DNA of 64,000 nucleotides from Polytrichum commune (lineage: Eukaryota > Streptophyta > Polytrichopsida > Polytrichales > Polytrichaceae), in assembly GCA_950295325.1 (NCBI GenBank), contig OX485809.1, forward strand, positions 5,706,001-5,770,000, in the 5' to 3' direction. Positions within the stretch are counted from its first letter, which is position 1; the number at the start of each line of letters is the position of its first letter. A model generated the notes under the pieces. It saw only the letters and a program-made list of their open reading frames with translations. It did no database searches and was not told the DNA's origin. The position numbers were made by a program, and so were the translations under genes. This document shows, in pieces, positions 35,111 through 46,149 of this stretch.

Positions 35111-36387
35111 CCTACATTTAAAAAAACTTGACTTCATATAGGTTTGTGACCGACTCATCTCAAATGGCTTGTGTTAGACTAATGCATGGCTTTTGAAGTT
35201 TATTTTGGTGTCAAATCAACTAGAAACAATAACATATATGTTGTATAAGATTTTAGAGCTTTTTTTGTTGAATGAATGAGAGGCACGCTAGTATGCGATA
35301 ATTCCCTCTCTCCCAACGGCTTGGGCTTCTTGGCATCTTATAAACTCATTTATCATGGACGAAAACGGACTCTAGTGAAAAACAAATCCCCTATAAAGTT
35401 GAGGGTTGTTTCATTTCCACTGAACTTCACACGGCTAAATTGAAGTCGCTAATGTCATTTACATGTTATAGTGTAGTTTTGTTGCATTTTTAGCTTCCTA
35501 GTGATGAGTACACATAGACACCACAAATCCTTGGCCCAGGGACAAAAAAGAATCGTTACATATGACTATACCTCTCATCCACCCATGGTGAAAAACCTCT
35601 TTACTACTTGTGATTAGTTCATTTCAAATGTGTTTCAATAGACTTCTTTGGGCTTTTTAAAGTCGAATTTGATGTTGAGGTACCTTTAAAAAGTAACAAG
35701 CGCTCCTTGCAAACTAATTCATGACGTCTTAATTGGATTTATGAGAGGTGTGCTAATGCACAATAACTTCATTCCCTCTCACCCGTGAACGAGGGCGGTT
35801 TAGCTTCATTCCTTTTGAATCCCCTCTAAAGTGTTGGGTAGCTTCGCCCAAGGACCCCAAATTGTTACGTACCCTAAACCATGAGTATCCGAATCAATCA
35901 AGTTCGTGGATTTTGGGCCGGATCCCTTTTACTCGGGGGTTATTAGTTGACATTTTGGTAGGGGGTGGCATTTTTGGGGATCATCATCAAATTCCGCATC
36001 CGTTCATGGACCCCATCGAACCTCTATTCCTTGTTTGCAAAATTTTGGGAGCCATGGCCAAAACTTACATGTGTCAACAAAGTCTACCCATAAACTTTGA
36101 AAAGGGAGGATCAAAGCACGGGGAGGTCATTCTATTGTCAAGTTGAACACCACGTGCGAACAAAGTTTGCTACCCCTGTATTACATGCCATGGATAATTT
36201 TAAAATTTATGATGATTTCTCTACATATACATAACCATTGATAGTATCTTATGAATTTTTTAGTCATCTTCATTTTTTGTAGTAATGTTTTTAGTGCAAT
36301 TCTGCCTCGTTTTAGTTAGAAACAATATGTTTTCTAAAAAAAACAAATCATCAAATTTAGCTACCGTTTTTTTACTATGTAATAGGT
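35111..36387. other. Gene-free AT-rich region
   Basis: The 94-residue + frame at 35862-36146 is relatively protein-like (Pro-rich, RGLLVDILVGGG) but I recognise no family and see no partner exons. Confidence 0.4.
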
Positions 36388-38108
36388 ACCGTGTATATCT
36401 ACTCATGAAAGAAATTCGATAAAAGTTTGAATCATTTTGGTGATGCTTTATGTAAAACATAAGATTTTTTACATGTAAAGTGTTCACAAGTGGTTGTTCA
36501 ACTTTACAATGAAATGACCTCCCTGTGGATCAAAGCCATGAATTCCGATTCCTCCTTTATATTGGGGGTTTATGAGGTCGACCTGAAGTTGATGTTACCC
36601 TCTCTTGTTATTTGAATTTTTTTAAAATGGATCATGGTTGCTAAGGTTGCACAAGTAACAAATAAAATTTCTTGGAAGATCTTTACTTACAATACAGGAC
36701 TTGCAGTTTCTTATCACTTGGTTCTCTCTCACTAGACGAATTTGAAATGTATGGATATGCATTGGAAATATATTATTGGTATAGATCGTAAATCTATCAA
36801 TGAATGAAAGAGAACTACACTAAATAGGAAATGTTACACTCATCCCTATAGCAAATTTGAAATTGGGTTTAGAGTCCCTTAAGTTATATGGTTTTTTAAG
36901 GATAAATCTAAAATAGAGTTGAGAATTTGTACAGAATAACAAACAAAGAGTAAACGCAAATAACACAACGTGCGTGCAACAAAAACGTGGTAACGACATG
37001 CCGTTACAGCTACATGCATAAGTTTAAATTTACTTAATACATGCCTAGTGGTTGGGTGCATTGAGAGTGATACTCTCACATAATATGAATTGGTGCTTGA
37101 ACCACAACTAACTTACTTATGGTTTGAGCATCAAAATTATAACCCTAAACCACAAATTTAGACTTTGTTGTCAAGAAGACACATGCACAATGTTAAACGA
37201 TGATATTTGTGTCAAATTTGAACATGACCAAATGCCATTGAACTCAAGGTCTATCCAAATGCTAAAAATATCCTCATAAATTAGATCCATCAAGCCTAAA
37301 TAATCATGGCTCCCTCCTTCAAGTCTTGCTCAAATTTAACATTCTGAAGATTAGAGGAATACCAATGAATACTTTTTCTACTTTCTAAGGCACGTCTCAA
37401 GAGATGTTTTGATGATTCCATCATTTCAAAAATCACGTTGCTTGGAGCTTTCCATCAATCTAATAAGTAGTGTAGTTTTTCATTGCATTGGTTGTGGCCT
37501 TCATACTTTCAACCACACTTAATCAGTTTCTCATCAAAAGAATGGGATTGTGATTATGATAAGTTCTCAAACTTTTTACTCTTAAATTCATCATAAGCAT
37601 ACCACAAATATTTCAATCCAGATATGATATATTAAACGTATGATTTATTATGACATGTAAGATTAATATAACATTTTAGTCATAATGGTCTTCATGACTT
37701 GTCACGTAGCACCAAGTGTAACATAAAACACCCTCTTTGGTTGTCACCCTTTGTTACATGACGATTAGTGTGGGTTGATGATGGATAGTGTGGGCCACAC
37801 CAATCCAAATATTTAGTGTAGTGACCCTTTGGTGGTGCTTTACAACCCCCACGAGAATTTTACCTTTGTATGTGTAATATTCAATCACCCTTTGTCACTT
37901 ATGATTGTACTTTTATATGTATGGTGACATGTTTTGTTGGGTATAGATTGAAGTGATATTTACCGTGTATATCTACTCATGAAAAAACATTGATAAAAGT
38001 TTGACCCATTTTGGTGATGCTTTATGTAGAAAGTAAGATTTTTTACATGTAAAGTGTTCGCACGTGGTTATTCAACTTTACAATGGAGTGACATCCTCGT
38101 GCAAATCG
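36388..38108 (+). repeat. Pair of direct repeats of about 146 bp (36388-36533 and 37962-38108)
   Basis: Both copies read TACCGTGTATATCTACTCAT, GATAAAAGTTTGA, CATTTTGGTGATGCTTTATG, AGATTTTTTACATGTAAAGT and TTCAACTTTACAATG in the same order, about 1574 bp apart. A weaker shared block links 36699-36788 and 39446-39535 (CTTATCACTT...ATTTGAAATGTATGGATATG and its variant). These may be ends or fragments of one larger decayed element; no coding region is seen. Confidence 0.65.
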
Positions 38109-38415
38109 GTTCTCATCACATGGGAACTTGAACGGGAGAATTACATATTTGATCTTAATTAGAGTCTAGCAAGTGATTGATAAGATTGGGATCAACTAAA
38201 AATTGTAGAACCTCGAGAATCATATGAGAGTAGTTTGGTTTCACATAACCCCCAAAGAAAACACGTTTATCTTGCTCGATGATGTTTTGAATATCAACTT
38301 AGCTTTCAAAATAGTATAGGGTGGGGTCGAAATAGTGTGGCCTTTTAGAAACCTCGATGTTGATGCTTGTATTACAAGCTCATTGGATTGAGGTCACTAG
38401 AGGGCATAGAAAATT

Positions 38416-38643
38416 CACTACACTAAATATTGTATGTAGTGTCACTTACTATTTGGAGTTACACAATGCTATATCTTTCTTATTGTTGATGTATTGGTTT
38501 ACCAAGTAATTTTTTAAATATTCTATAATGTTCAAACACTCAATTTGACATTTGTTGGTAAACTATGAGATATATAGTCAATAGATATAGCATTGCATAA
38601 TTCCAAATAGTAAGTGACACTAAATACAATACTTAGTGTAGTG
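38416..38643. mobile_element. MITE-like element, family M, best-preserved copy
   Basis: The arms are about 60 bp and nearly identical: CACTACACTAAATATTGTAT, GTAGTGTCACTTACTATTTG, GAGTTACACAATGCTATATC on the left, and the complement of CACTACACTAAGTATTGTAT, TTAGTGTCACTTACTATTTG on the right. TA sits directly outside CACTAAAT at both ends, as in Tc1/mariner-derived MITEs. The 228-bp unit would fold into one long hairpin. Confidence 0.85.
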
Positions 38644-39589
38644 CAAATGATGAGCACCCTATGATCTCATGTGGTGAATACCAAAGTACCTCACGCTATC
38701 GCCCCAAGGAAAGTTAAAAAGGAGGACCACTTCATTGGGCTTTGTCCCTTGGGCCTTCATCATTCTCCGCATGATTTCATTGTGTTTTTTTGGAAGTATA
38801 TATGTCTCGTAGGGTGCCATCATTTTAGCCCAAACTCATTCACATGTTGTTTTTGTCCCAGATTTTTAAAAGTTCCTTTCATGTAAAATCATTGGGGCGT
38901 TAAAAGTTGCGCCCCAAAAAATGATTACAAACTCTCTACGCGAATTTACACTTATTACTCAAAAAATAAAGAGAATATATCCACTTTATTCTTGTCTTGT
39001 AAGTAATCAACCACACCTATCCACACAATTGAGTGCCTCGCACAAAGCGTAGGCTCCTATGAGTTTTTTAAAAGCATAATTATAAGGAATGTTGAGAATT
39101 TGGAAAGTTTGGACTTCATGCCGTACATTGAATTATGACACATGGGGGAGTGACTATTGAAAACTTAGAAGTTGTATTCGTATTCTAGAAATTAAGTAAG
39201 GGTTTACATTAATGCCCAAGACCAAAAGGTCCAAGGTGTGAAACATGAAGTGGCATCATTTTCTTGCCAAATCTCAATGAGCCTTCACTCAAGGAATTGC
39301 TCCTCTTAGTTTGAGAAGTCAGTCTTCAAACTTGAGTAAAATCTTGAGTCCAAAAGCTTGGACCCCACGTTTCTTAAACCAACATCCTAATGTCCCCTAA
39401 TGTAAACACCACCCTTATCACACACTAGAGTCACTATGGGAATCACGGTTCCTTATCACTTACTCTTTTCCATTGGACAAGTTCGAAATCTATGAATATG
39501 GATTGGGAAATATGTTATTCCGATGAGGTAGATATGCATCTATTAGATGTGTTGTACATGTGGTGGAGGTAGATGGTCAATAGTGTTAT

Positions 39590-40290
39590 GAGGTGCATGC
39601 CCATGTTACACAATGGTCTACAAGTTGACCAAAGTGTACATAATTGACACTTGACATTAAGTTAGTATGCTCAAGGATATCTTCCTCCTGCTAACCAAGA
39701 TGTAAACACATGACACTCGCCATCAATACGCTCAGTAATATCTCCCCCTTGCATATTGAAATGGGAACCCTTCATCTCAAGTATCCCGATGTGCTACTCT
39801 AAATGTCATAATGTAGTCATTTTTTCACTTGAAGAAGTTACTTATCTTGACAAATGGAATTGGGCGTGGTACTAATTCAAGTCACACGCACAATCTAGCC
39901 AAATCACAAAGTTACCGAGAGTTCAATTTTTTTACCGAGTGACACTAAATTCACGAACACATGCTCATTTACCTTAGATTTCAAGGAAATTAGTGCATGC
40001 TTGTAATTAGTGCACGCCACATACTTGTTAGTGAATAGTGCCAACTTCCAGTACTTTCATTAAAAAGTGTCAAGTACCCATACTTTCATACCAAACGTTG
40101 GTACTTTCAATGAATTATACCAAGTACTGGGATAAACAATGCTTCCTATCTCTTTTGGTGGCACTAACTTCATAGCATAAAAGAGTTTAGTATCACCTCC
40201 ACTAATTCTCCCACATTCACTAATTGGTACATTTAGTGTAGTGTAGGCCCTTTGCAAATAGTGTATGTGCGACTACTAAATACCCGAAAC
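39590..40290 (-). mobile_element. MITE-like element family E, copy 4, reversed and interrupted
   Basis: In reverse complement it reads GTATTTAGTAGTCGCACATA then CACTATTTGCAAAGGGCCTA at the 40290 side and ACTTCTTCAAGTGAAAAAAT, GGTCAACTTGTAGACCATTG at the 39590 side, matching family E. A second terminus CACTACACTAAATGTACCAA begins at about 40237 inside it, so another MITE seems to be nested there. Confidence 0.5.
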
Positions 40291-40397
40291 GCTTGGGTGA
40301 GTCATCCTCAGGCGTGCTTTGTTTTTAAAGTAATCGGTGCTTGAGGTACTCTAGGCTACAAACTCCCCATGTACCTAGTTTGCCGCGTGGTGCCAGC

Positions 40398-41914
40398 CAA
40401 TGTGTATGTTTGACAAATTTCATGTGACGTTCAACCTCAAATCCAAAGTGTCACGTGACGTTTTCAAAAACAAAGATGAATGTCAAATGACATCTACATT
40501 TTATTCCAAAATGTCACCTCAATTTTTGGCTTACACAATATTTTAGAAAACTAATATTTTGAATAATAAAAAACAAACTTGATTTGTAACAAAAAAAAAC
40601 TATCAATCGAGCGTAAGTATCCTTCGGTCTCGCATGTTTCTCCAAATGTTGAAGGTGGTAGCCCAATCCATTGCATCCACTTCAAGCCCACAAAGAGAAA
40701 CCCGCATAAGAGCATCAAGGGTCTTCAAGTTCAACCTATTGCGCAAGTGGCTTTTGATTGCATTTTGTTTGGAAAATCCTCTCTCACAAATAGCTATACT
40801 TGATGGAATGAGTATAATTTTTTTGCCAAAGTTGCATAAGTTTAGGCCAATTTGTGTGCCATTCCAAATTGCTACCACAAATGCGTCAAGCCATAAATAT
40901 CGTTTTGTTCTCACACTCATGTCGAAGTGTTCCTGTAAATTCCAAGAGTTCTCCCTTACACATGTCACTCTCTTCTTCAGTGTATTGAAACTTCAACAAT
41001 ATCCTTTCGAGCCACAATTCGGTATTTGTGATTCGGTGACTATCATCGCTTGGATAATTACGAGGGCTGAAAAGTTTGGCCACATTGAATATTGGAAGGT
41101 CTGGGAAACGATCGTTCAAAGCATGAACAACTCTTTGCACATAAGATGCACCCAACAATACGCATTGTTGTAGTTCATTGGGCCCATCGGTTGCCAATGC
41201 ATGAATAATACGATCTCCTTTATTATTTTCATAACTCAATTGAAGATTTTATGCAGATTTCCTAAAGAATTTTCCCAAATTCTTGCTTGTATGACCAAAC
41301 ATAGGTACATTCCCGGATAAAATCCTAACCGAAAGCATGCGTTGATCTTCGTGCCACTTCTGCGTCATTTTTGCAATAAGAAGCCTCTCCAGCTCCAAGA
41401 AAGCTCAAAGGGATTAAGATGCTTTCAACAAGGGAGCTTTGCGATTCAAAGGGAATTGCTCAAAACAACTTTGGTTGAAAGCAAGAAAAACTCACATTGG
41501 TTGGAAGCAAGAAAAAACTCATATGGAGTGGAGGATGTGCAAGCACCATGGTGATACAAACATTTGCCTCGCCATGTTCCTAGTTAGTCTCACTCTCCGA
41601 TCACCGTCTTAGCTCCCGGTTACAAAGGAAATTGCAAGAGCAAAGTTGAACTTAAGTATGTGAGTGAGTGTAGGAAGTTCTACTGTTATGGGTTATGTTT
41701 TCCGGATACTTGAGCTGCACTTTATAGTACTCAAGTAATACGTGTCATTTCAATTTCTAGTGTGTCAATTGACGTGTGATTTTTTTCTTCACAAGTCACA
41801 GTACGTGTCAATTTCTAGATTGTGCGTGTCAATTGACGTGCATTTTTTTTTTGTGCAAGTTTTTGCGTGTCAAAAGAGAAAAACTTGCAAAAACTTTGTC
41901 AAACATATACACTG
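40398..41914 (-). mobile_element. hAT element with complete termini and perfect 8-bp target duplication
   Basis: GTGCCAGC flanks both sides exactly (40390-40397 and 41915-41922). The termini are CAATGTGTATGTTTGACAAA and, complemented, CAGTGTATATGTTTGACAAA (18/20). Subterminal regions carry repeated GTGTCAATTGACGTG and GTGTCACGTGACGTT motifs. At 1517 bp it is shorter than an autonomous hAT and holds only the transposase C-terminal part, so it is an internally deleted, immobile copy on its own. Confidence 0.9.
40603..41239 (-). pseudogene. hAT transposase remnant, frameshifted
   Basis: The first frame (41239-40886) holds DRIIHALATDGPNELQQCVL, HALNDRFPDLPIFNVAKLFS and TELWLERILLKFQYTEEESD. The second (40968-40603) holds LCNFGKKIILIPSSIAICER then GFSKQNAIKSHLRNRLNLKT, LDALMRVSLCGL and FNIWRNMRDRR. 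The (S/T)AxCERxFSxQNxIKxxLRNR...LDALMRVSLxGL block is the hAT dimerisation signature. The two frames overlap by about 80 bases, with a frameshift around 40890-40965. The BED finger and first catalytic Asp region are missing. It belongs to the element at 40398-41914. Confidence 0.85.
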
Positions 41915-42252
41915 GTGCCAGCTTCCAAGCCCACACTAGGCATCACGTACCATAAATACAAGGCCCCTATATATCTTGGTGTCATGTGGAAGGGATGCTT
42001 GAAAGCAAAACGTGAGGCTAAGGGCTACTTCTTCCATGTAGGCCGTTCGCTCGTCCACTAGATTCTAGATCGTAGTGGACTAGAGGTTGTTCTCATGTAG
42101 ATATGCACAAGTTGCCAACCAGTCGTATTCTGGGGGCATGTTAGAATGTGGAGGGGAGTGGACATGGGCTGCTAGACCTTCATCCTTCGTAACCTGGAGG
42201 AGGAGGAGGAGGAGGTTAGTGAGTGGACCTAGATTTGAGGAAATGAGAGTAG

Positions 42253-42595
42253 CTACACTAAATATGATATTTAGTGTCACCGATTCTAACTGTAAACCGC
42301 AGTACAGTTTCACCAAACTTTAAATGTTGACCCCGATATTGTTTGTCGTTCCTTGTAAATTTTATGGGGTATTGTAGATTTACAGTGTTGCAATTACTGT
42401 CACTTACCAAGTGATTTCTCATCCAATTTTCAATCGTCCATGACAACATTTCATCACAAGTTGCTGACGAGAGAAGGATGGTTTTTGGCCAATGGATAAA
42501 CTCATCCATCGTTCATGACAATATTTGTTTAGTTATTCATAAGAAAGTGTCATCCGAAAAGTTACCATAGTGACACAAAACATCGTATTTAGTGT
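42253..42595. mobile_element. MITE-like element, family M, longer variant
   Basis: The left end is TACACTAAATATGATATTTA then GTGTCAC; the right end is GTGACACAAAACATCGTATT then TAGTG. The left flank is TA, the right TG. The terminal 25 bp is itself a palindrome (CACTAAATATGATATTTAGTG). The interior (about 343 bp in all) differs from the 225-bp copies. Confidence 0.65.
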
Positions 42596-42604
42596 GATTG
42601 GCAC

Positions 42605-42800
42605 ATACGAACCTTGCCCCACCAGAATCCCTCTACATTTGGACAGGTTTGTCCTTATTCCCACTAAAATCTGGTGGGCAAGTGGCCTACTTGGATACTA
42701 AGGTGAGTATTCATGTAGGCCGCTCGCCCACCAAATTCCAGTGTGATTACGGACGAACCCTTCCAAATGTAGAGGGAATCTGGTGGGGCAAGGTTCGTAT
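42605..42800. repeat. Fold-back hairpin, about 2 x 90 bp
   Basis: The left arm reads ATACGAACCTTGCCCCACCA then GAATCCCTCTACATTTGGA; the right arm ends TAGAGGGAATCTGGTGGGGC then AAGGTTCGTAT. The arms pair almost throughout, and the inner part contains the GTAGGCCGCTCGCCCACCA motif of the 34.1 kb fold-back family. It starts ten bases after the MITE at 42253-42595. Confidence 0.85.
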
Positions 42801-43045
42801 GAACCAACTATATATTCCCATCTCCTCAAATCCGGGCCACCTACTAACCACCTCCTCCTAAAACCAACCTTCAAAACCTTTGGTGATCATCACTTGTAAG
42901 TTAAAGACTCTTTAGTGGGTGCACCGAAGTCTAACAGCCTGTGTTCACCAGCCTCCACATTCCAACAAATGACCTGAACATGGTTGGATGGTGGCTTTTG
43001 TTTCAAGCACACGCGGACACCTCCAACCGGAGCCCTACATTGGGT

Positions 43046-43405
43046 GCCCATATCCATGCCCATGCCCATGCCCATACCCACCCATGCCCATGGGTTTTGG
43101 GTGGGCAGGGGTGCAATATTATTGTTCATGGGTGGGCATGGGTGGGCATGACTGCGATATTATTGTTCATGGGTGGGCATGGGTTTGATATTATAATGGG
43201 TGGGCATGGGTGGGCATGGGTGGGGCACTATTACACAATCATACAAGACACATTACACAATTACACAATACACATTACACAATTTTTGAATACATGGGCG
43301 CAATTTGAATAGCATGGGTGGGCATGGGTGGGGCGTGGGTGGGCATGGGTGCGCACATGTCATGCTATGGGTGGGCATAGGTCACTGCTGATGGGCATGG
43401 TTTGG
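43046..43405. repeat. G-rich minisatellite (GGGTGGGCAT)n with adjacent complementary C-rich tract
   Basis: From about 43046 a C-rich tract (CCATGCCCATGCCCATGCCC) is followed from 43089 by many GGGTGGGCATGGGTGGGCAT units, interrupted by TATTATTGTTCAT and ACACATTACACAAT segments. Four or more GGG runs are closely spaced on the + strand. Open frames here only translate the repeat. Confidence 0.9.
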
Positions 43406-44120
43406 GTATGGGTGCAATTAAAAAGGAAAATGTTGGGCTTTGCCTCCAACCCATGATTACCTAGAATCTAGTGGGCGAGCGACCTACGTGAAAACTCACC
43501 GTAACCCTAACTTACCCTACGAGCGTGGCTGGGGATCGGAAAGGTGGCCTTCGGTGACCATCACTTGTAAGTTAAAGATTCTTCAATGCACACATGAAAG
43601 TCTAGCCGCCCGTGTCCACAACCCTCCACATTCTAGCAGACCACCAGAATGTGAATGAATCACAACGAACACTCAAGTACATAAAAACACCCCCACCAAC
43701 CCACAAACCTACTATCTCGAATCTAGTGGGCGAACAACTTACATGCATGGCAAACTCACCATAACCCTATCTTAAGCTTATTACCTCACGCGTGTGGCCG
43801 GGAAACGGAGAAGGAGGCGGGCATTAAATTAACGATGCAATATGGACATATGGGAAGTAGATTCGCCAGGTGGGGGGGGAAAGCTGACACGAAACACATG
43901 AGGAATGATTGACATTGACCATGTGGAGCTCGAAGGAAGAACCACCCCCACCACCACTACGACTACTACTACTATTGTGCATGTAGCTAGCTTTGAACGT
44001 AGGCAAGGTATAACTCCTGAGGCCATGCACCAGCTGCGTCTTCTAAGCAAGCAAGCTAGCAAGCTGCCTACCTGATATGCCTTCTCCATGCCACCTACCT
44101 ACCACCTTGAAGAAAAGCCC

Positions 44121-44150
44121 AGGGTCCAGGGTCCAGGGTCCAGGGTCCAG
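44121..44150. repeat. (GGGTCCA)n short tandem repeat
   Basis: Four perfect heptamer copies. Not the plant telomere heptamer TTTAGGG. Confidence 0.95.
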
Positions 44151-44349
44151 ACTCCTCAGCATGAGATCCTAACGACCCGGGCTTCGACCACGTCCAAACA
44201 AAACGCCTGGGGGGTCGCCGAGACACACACACACACACGTTGGTTGAGGAAGGGAGGGCCCGGCCCGGTTGTTCTTTACCACTTTTTTGTAATGTATATG
44301 TATGGAGATATAAGGCAACCACCCAAATGTTCCACCGTGGTACATGGAG

Positions 44350-45420
44350 TGGGTCGAGGGGTTTAGTGCTTGGTTATCGAGTTATGCCTACCTTCAATCC
44401 AACGCTGAGTTTAAAACAAACACTATGCATAGTTTGTCATGCTTTGTGAGCTTATAATGTTCCGTTGTTGGTATAGAGTGTTGGTCGAAGGGTTTAGTGC
44501 TTGGTTTCGGGTTATGCCTACCTTCGATCCATCACTAAGCCTAAAACCAACACTATGCATAATTTGTCATGCATTGTGAGCCTAAAATCAACGTGATGTG
44601 TCACTTGTTATGTATGTGAATCCTTCACATGTATGATTGTGGTAGATAGAGTTGGTTTTAGGTTTAGTGTTGGTTTCAAGGTATGAATTCTTTCAAGTCA
44701 TCATTGAAGCTAAAACGAACACATACGCATAATTTGTCGTACATTGTGAACCTAGAATCAATATTATGTATCACTGTCATATATTTGTAATTTGGAAATC
44801 AACATTATGTATCACTGTCATGTTTTTGAATTCCCCAAATATGTGATTGTGGAATTTAATCTTGGTTTTAGGTCCAATATTGGTTTTGAATGTACATGCT
44901 TTAAAATCAACATTGAGCCTAAAATCAATGTTCTGCTCCACCATTGTCATACGTTTGGGGGCTTTAAATGTAAGACTCTCCTTCATTTTGCTGGTTGTAA
45001 GATATGTGTGCCCAAAACCAATGCTACATTTCATTGTCATACGATTCTAGTCCCCAAATGCATGATTATGGCACACAATGTTGGTTTGAGCTTTAGTGTT
45101 GATTTAAAGATATGTTTACCCTAAACGACATAAAGCCTAAAACCAACACAATGATAATGTCATCATGCATTTGTAACTCCCAAATGAATGATTGTGATAC
45201 ATAATGTTGGATTTAGGCTTATCATTGGTTCAAAATACTTGCACCTTATAACCAACACTATATCTTATTGTGATACAATTATAACCCTCAAATGGATGAC
45301 TGTGGTTCATTGTGTTGGTTTAAAGGTACTTGTACCCCCAAACCAAAATTATGTTTCATTGGGATACATTTGTAACTCCCAAATGTATGAATGTGGTACA
45401 TAGTGGTGGTTTTGGGCATA
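44350..45420 (+). repeat. Degenerate tandem array of about 130-170 bp units
   Basis: Roughly six to seven units repeat TTGGTTTTAGG(T/C)TTAGTGTTGG, CCTAAAACCAACACTATG, CATTGTCATACATTTGTAA and CCCAAATGTATGATTGTGG. Within a unit, TTGGTTTTAGG and CCTAAAACCAA can pair. The 110-residue frame at 44792-45124 has periodic C-H-C motifs (HCHVFEFPK, HCHTFGGFK, HCHTILVPK), which follow from the repeat and do not show a zinc-finger gene. Confidence 0.75.
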
Positions 45421-45592
45421 CTTACTACTTTATGTGGACAAAACCACTACAAGCATATGAGTCCTAGGCAATTGACCTCTATCATTGGAACCTTGTCCTT
45501 TGTCACTAGAAAATATGCAACTTTACCAGAGTGGTAGTTTTGCATCGTTCTTTCATCGACACAAGATGATTTCCTAGGACTCACATGCTAGT

Positions 45593-45808
45593 ACACTGAT
45601 TATCCCGATTAGGTTGTGCTACTATTTGGAGTTACGCAGTGCACTAACGTCTCACTCAAGAGTTCAGTTTCTTACAAACGAAAGCTCAATAGGTTGTTCG
45701 GAACATAATAGAACATAAATGACTTTGCTTGGTCAAAGTATTACATTCTCATTAAATAGTTACAACACCACGTAACTCCGCATGGTAAATTGGATGATGA
45801 GCATAGTG
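45593..45808. mobile_element. MITE-like element, family M, inverted relative of 26949-27171
   Basis: The left arm reads ACACTGATTATCCCGATTAG then ACTATTTGGAGTTACGCAGT; the right arm contains CACCACGTAACTCCGCATGG and ends near AGTG. The interior (AACGAAAGCTCAATAGGTTG, AACATAAATGACTTTGCTTG) is the reverse complement of the interior of the copy at 26949. Confidence 0.6.
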
Positions 45809-46149
45809 AAATGAACCCATTTCTTCTTCCCTCCTTGGCTAACTATAGCTTGGTCGGTGGGTCCATTGCATCTCCACGATTTGCAAAGGTCACCGGCGAT
45901 CGCACACGAGCCTCGACCACTCGGGGAAGATAGCCGACACCTTCCTTTCCTTTCTTTTTCCCATTTGTTTTTGGTCTCCTTTTTGACAAAAGGAAACGCT
46001 TTATTTTGTTGCCAGAAAACATACAAGACCACCGCCGAGACCCAAACGACAGACACCTTCTTGACCATGAGTACCTTACGTTTAGAATTGACACGAATGG
46101 GGACAGTCGCAGGCAATAGAGAAGGAGCCCGTCCTCTACAGCAAGTCTC

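Noticed and set aside
42941-43312. 123-residue + frame
   Set aside because: It translates the GGGTGGGCAT minisatellite.
44792-45124. Possible zinc-finger protein with repeated HCH motifs
   Set aside because: The periodicity equals the DNA tandem repeat and the frame breaks in neighbouring units.
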